From: Christensenella sp. UBA3798
Lineage (GTDB): Bacteria; Bacillota; Clostridia; Christensenellales; CAG-1252
DNA length: 16,131 nt
NCBI GenBank assembly: GCA_002368735.1
Contig: DFEQ01000097.1
Coordinates: 11,236 to 27,366 of the forward strand
Direction of reading: 5' to 3'
Shown here: in pieces, positions 14,004 to 16,131 of the stretch
Numbering within the stretch: the first letter of the stretch is position 1
Layout of the letters: each line of letters opens with the position of its first letter
Notes under the pieces: model-generated
What the model saw: the letters and a program-made list of their open reading frames with translations, nothing else
What the model was told of the DNA's origin: nothing
The model's database searches: none
Translations under genes and position numbers: made by a program

Positions 14004-14033
14004 ATTTTAGCGCGAACCGCGCGCTCTTGTCAA
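14004..14033 (-). promoter_or_regulatory. Sigma-A promoter of the hydrolase-lepB operon, with palindrome in the spacer
   Basis: On the minus strand TTGACA (14033-14028) is followed after 18 bases by TAAAAT (14009-14004). Transcription should start near 13997. The spacer holds the inverted repeat AGCGCG/CGCGCT (about 14009-14025), well placed for a repressor. The -35 box is perfect. Confidence 0.8.
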
Positions 14034-14061
14034 TGACTTTGCTTTATCGTAGAGTGCCGCG

Positions 14062-14130
14062 GCGGGTGCATCGATTGCTTCGTACCCGCGAAGTAATGCG
14101 GAATGCGGAATGCGAAATGCAGAATCAAGG
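14062..14130. repeat. GAATGCG heptamer repeat and adjoining hairpin
   Basis: GCGGGT (14062-14067) pairs with ACCCGC (14084-14089). Directly after come four heptamer-like units (AATGCGG, AATGCGG, AATGCGA, AATGCAG; 14095-14122) ending in AATCAAGG. A shorter copy with the same ending lies at 37-65. I read it as a dispersed intergenic repeat. Confidence 0.6.
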
Positions 14131-14367
14131 GTCGCGTTAGCTCCGATAGATAATACTCAAAGCCGAGCGACGCACTTGATGGAAAACTCGAAAACCACAC
14201 ACAAGCGTGCCTTATCGCTACACTCAAAGAACACTCTACACCTTTCCCCCTTTATAGCGTTCGACCTGCGGAGCCGAGCTCCTCGTATCACTTTGCTATG
14301 CACTTATTGTCACGATGCACCATGCCCAAATCTTCTTTTCCTCGCGAAGCGAGCTCCGATCAAAAAG
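14131..14367. other. Gene-free spacer
   Basis: No convincing gene is seen on either strand. Small inverted repeats occur: GGAGC/GCTCC (about 14268-14282) and CTCGC/GCGAG (about 14341-14353). Base composition is less GC-rich than in the flanking genes. It separates the end of yabQ from the promoter of the lepB operon and may be a mosaic of old repeats. Confidence 0.4.
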
Positions 14368-14436
14368 CGTTTAGGGGTTTGGGGGAATCGCAACCCCCAC
14401 CTTCTTTTGGGTACTTTTCTTCAAAAGAAAAGTGCC
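14368..14436. repeat. Two-hairpin intergenic repeat overlapping the end of yabQ
   Basis: TGGGGG (14380-14385) pairs with CCCCCA (14394-14399). Ten bases on, a 12-bp stem (14410-14421 with 14425-14436, one G-U pair) closes on a 3-base loop. From memory, similar sequence whose minus-strand reading gives the peptide AIPPNP is common between genes in clostridial genomes; this is unchecked here. It may act as a terminator, but the T-run is poor. The last 21 or so codons of yabQ lie inside it. Confidence 0.65.
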
Positions 14437-15045
14437 AACACGCGAAGCGCTATTTCTCGTGAAGCACTTTGCTTTGCGCCGCTCTACTTTTTCTCTTTTT
14501 TTGTGCGCGACAAGTCGCCGTTTTTCTTTCTCACGTTTTTCCCGCGCCGCCAAGCGGCGCTTCCTCTCCTTTTTCTCCTCTTTTTCACGCCCGATCTCCT
14601 GCTTTTCAAGGCGGCGTTTCGCCTTTTCTTCGGCGTGGTGGCGGCGCTTTTCCTCTCGCAACAGGCGTCTCTCCGCCCTCTTTCTTTCGCGCTTCTCGCG
14701 AAGGGGCAAAAGCCGCCTTTCCACCCTATCTTCTAGGGACTTTATAGGGACGGTCAAGCGGCAAAGGATCTTTTTTAAGTATGGTCGAATAAGGTGGTAC
14801 AGCCACCTGAAAAGCGCCCCGCCGAGAACAAACGCCACGAGGGCATACACGCGAAAGACCCCGCTTGAAGACAGATAGAGGAAGAGCAGGAATATCCCGC
14901 CCACGCAGATGGGGGTCAAGAGGTCAAAAACGCACCGAGCCGCCTTGGACGCTCCGCCGAGCGCAAGAAAAAAGGTGGCGACGAAGGCGGCGACCATCCC
15001 GCCCGCCAGCATGGTGAGAAAGACGGAGCACTCCGCTACGATCAT
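14371..15045 (-). CDS. yabQ: Spore cortex biosynthesis protein YabQ with charged, repeat-derived tail
   Basis: YabQ is a membrane protein needed for spore cortex formation in B. subtilis. Three hydrophobic segments occupy residues about 9-32, 41-60 and 65-82, with FRWLYHLIRPYLKKI after them, as in family members. Residues about 100-195 are almost wholly Lys/Arg/Glu and look like a long charged helix or coiled coil, longer than usual. The final 21 residues (from GTFLLKKS to AIPPNP) are encoded by an intergenic repeat (14368-14436), so the native end has probably been replaced or the stop lost. The ATG overlaps yabP as ATGA, and the yabP-yabQ order is conserved in spore formers. No divIC gene follows, in contrast to B. 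subtilis. Confidence 0.85.
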   Translation of the reverse strand: MIVAECSVFLTMLAGGMVAAFVATFFLALGGASKAARCVFDLLTPICVGGIFLLFLYLSSSGVFRVYALVAFVLGGALFRWLYHLIRPYLKKILCRLTVPIKSLEDRVERRLLPLREKRERKRAERRLLREEKRRHHAEEKAKRRLEKQEIGREKEEKKERKRRLAAREKREKEKRRLVAHKKREKVERRKAKCFTRNSASRVGTFLLKKSTQKKVGVAIPPNP

Positions 15046-15308
15046 TTGAACAACTTTTTCAAAAAGCTCTTTGCCTCGGCTTTGTCGGCGTATTTGACGG
15101 CGCTTACCTCCCCCGAAAGTACGAGCACCCCCTCTTCGAGAGAGAGCTTCTCGGCGTTAAAGCCGTTCCCCGTCAAGGTAAGCGTTTTCTCCCCCACCGC
15201 GACCCGGACTTCCTTCTCTCCGATCTCCACGACCTGCGTGACCCCCGTCACGGTGGTATCGCTCTTGATACATAATGAATGCGATCTTTTTGCCGTTGTC
15301 TGTTCCAT
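15042..15308 (-). CDS. yabP: Sporulation protein YabP
   Basis: This 88-residue protein is close to the B. subtilis length of about 100. YabP is required for spore cortex assembly with YabQ and belongs to the YabP/YqfC family, which is expected at the forespore surface in the mother cell. Visible are HSLCIKSDTTVTGVTQVVEIGEK-like strands (10-32) and the GNGFNAEKLSLEEGVLVLSG segment (47-66), typical of the family. The ATG at 15308 is preceded by AGGAGG. The last 4 bases overlap yabQ. In B. subtilis the gene is sigma-E controlled; I could not fit a clear sigma-E promoter between 15309 and 15430. Confidence 0.92.
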   Translation of the reverse strand: MEQTTAKRSHSLCIKSDTTVTGVTQVVEIGEKEVRVAVGEKTLTLTGNGFNAEKLSLEEGVLVLSGEVSAVKYADKAEAKSFLKKLFK

Positions 15309-15430
15309 ACGTTATCCTCCTGTTTTCTTATATATAAAACTATGCGCGCGCACTTCCTTTTATGTCGCCGAAATATATCATTTCTCCCCGTGCGACCGAC
15401 AAAAATGTGTGAAAGTTTTTGCAAAACTAT

Positions 15431-15459
15431 TTGACAGCGGCTCAAAGCGGTGCTACAAT
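15431..15459 (+). promoter_or_regulatory. Sigma-A promoter of the T-box/trpB2 transcript
   Basis: A perfect TTGACA (15431-15436), a 17-base spacer and TACAAT (15454-15459) predict a start near 15466, immediately before stem I of the T-box leader. Confidence 0.9.
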
Positions 15460-15465
15460 GAAGAA

Positions 15466-15737
15466 AACCGTTGAGGAAGAAGAGTAGTCGTGTAAGCTTC
15501 ACTCAAAGAGAGCGCGCGGGCGGTGAGATCGCGGCAGAGAAAGCACGAACGAATGGGCTTCCGAGGGCGAAGCGGAAAGGGGTTTCCCCGAGTATGCGAG
15601 CCGGAGCACGACCTCCGTCATCAAAGTCGAGCGCATGGAACGTGCGTTAAGAGTGGGCGCTGAAATGGCGCCAAGCAGGGTGGCACCGCAGGAATACCTG
15701 TCCCGGCAAAAGATAGTTCTTTTGTCGGGGCATTTTT
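15466..15737 (+). promoter_or_regulatory. T-box leader, tryptophan-specific (UGG specifier)
   Basis: The leader carries the T-box sequence AGGGTGGCACCGC (15677-15689), stem III GGCGC/GCGCC just before it, and an apical GGTGAGA in stem I (about 15522). The stem I base pairs GGAAG (15475-15479) with CTTCC (15558-15562). The specifier TGG (15554-15556) sits one base 5' of that strand, on the side expected for the specifier loop; UGG is the Trp codon. The variable base of the T-box (TGGC) is C, which pairs with the G discriminator of tRNA-Trp. The terminator (15702-15713 with 15718-15729, then TTTTT at 15733-15737) shares CCC with the antiterminator. Uncharged tRNA-Trp should therefore allow readthrough into the downstream gene. 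Confidence 0.93.
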
Positions 15738-15805
15738 ATTATCCTCGCCAAAAAGAAAAAGGTGAATATCGCCTCATCGGCGTAAAATACAAGGAGGTTT
15801 ATACC

Positions 15806-16131
15806 ATGAGTAAAGAAGAAAAAGTGATACCCTACAAGATCTATCTCGAAGAGTCCGAGATGCCTAAGGCGTGGTATAACGTCCGCGCCGATATGAAGGA
15901 AAAGCCCGCTCCCCTCGTGAACCCCGCGACGGGAAAGCCGGTGACGCCCGAAGACCTCGCACCCGTCTTCTGCGAAGAGCTCGTCAAGCAGGAGCTCGAC
16001 AACGACACACCCTATATCGAGATCCCCGAGGAGATAAAGGACTTCTACAAGATGTATCGTCCCTCTCCCCTCGTCCGCGCTTACTGCTTGGAGAAGAAGC
16101 TCGGCACTCCCGCGAAGATCTACTACAAGTT
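15806..16131 (+). CDS. trpB2: TrpB2-type tryptophan synthase beta chain (partial)
   Basis: The N-terminal 108 residues of a pyridoxal-phosphate enzyme are present before the window ends. The opening IPYKIYLEESEMPKAWYNV, the long N-terminal arm (VNPATGKPVTPEDLAPVF) and the segment EIPEEIKDFYKMYRPSPLVRA are typical of TrpB2, the TrpB-like group that converts indole and serine to tryptophan without an obligate TrpA partner. The PLP lysine and active-site glutamate lie beyond the window, so activity cannot be checked. AAGGAGG lies 9 bases before the ATG. The Trp T-box in front independently supports a tryptophan role, for example indole salvage. Confidence 0.92.
   Translation, partial: MSKEEKVIPYKIYLEESEMPKAWYNVRADMKEKPAPLVNPATGKPVTPEDLAPVFCEELVKQELDNDTPYIEIPEEIKDFYKMYRPSPLVRAYCLEKKLGTPAKIYYK

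Noticed and set aside
1..16131. tRNA or rRNA genes
   Set aside because: No cloverleaf with a GTTCRANNC-type T loop and acceptor stem, and no rRNA-like sequence, was recognised on either strand by eye.

Overview
The window looks like chromosomal DNA from an uncultured, endospore-forming, low-complexity-genome Clostridia-type Firmicute. The grounds are SpmA/SpmB and YabP/YabQ (endospore-specific families), strong AAGGAGG ribosome binding sites, sigma-A type promoters, a T-box leader, a preQ1-I riboswitch, and the Firmicute order metG-tatD-rsmA. Third codon positions are mostly G/C. A placement near Christensenellales/Borkfalkiaceae is only an impression drawn from the style of the intergenic repeats.

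Left part, mostly minus strand (1-8131). A queuosine-precursor transporter (VUT/YhhQ family) is translationally coupled to a short-chain dehydrogenase. Both lie behind a sigma-A promoter and a 42-nt preQ1-I riboswitch that captures the ribosome binding site. Upstream are spmA-spmB and a 46-residue zinc-ribbon gene that was too short for simple ORF calling. Next come a lipoprotein trypsin-like protease (HtrA family core, no PDZ domain), a small helical plus-strand ORF, and the tightly overlapped operon metG-tatD-rsmA, which lacks the RNase M5 gene often found there.

Middle (8224-10132). A monovalent cation:proton antiporter of the CPA2 type on the plus strand has its own promoter and terminator. 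It is followed by about 650 bases without a gene, holding an array of hairpins separated by a constant 7-9 base word and further structured elements.

Right part. One minus-strand operon (14033 to 10094) runs from a promoter through a cytoplasmic alpha/beta-hydrolase-like protein whose nucleophile serine appears replaced, signal peptidase I, an InlB-repeat lipoprotein and a FabG-like dehydrogenase. Then come repeat-rich DNA and the sporulation pair yabP-yabQ; the C-terminus of yabQ is encoded by an intergenic repeat. Divergent from yabP is a tryptophan-specific T-box leader in front of a trpB2-type tryptophan synthase beta gene, which runs off the window.

The most unusual feature is the pair of hairpin arrays (1-225 on the minus strand, 9605-9789 on the plus strand). 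They share the same stems in nearly the same order while the loops differ. This suggests a dispersed repeat family whose base-pairing, rather than its sequence, is maintained. The two best-supported regulatory elements are the preQ1-I riboswitch and the Trp T-box.
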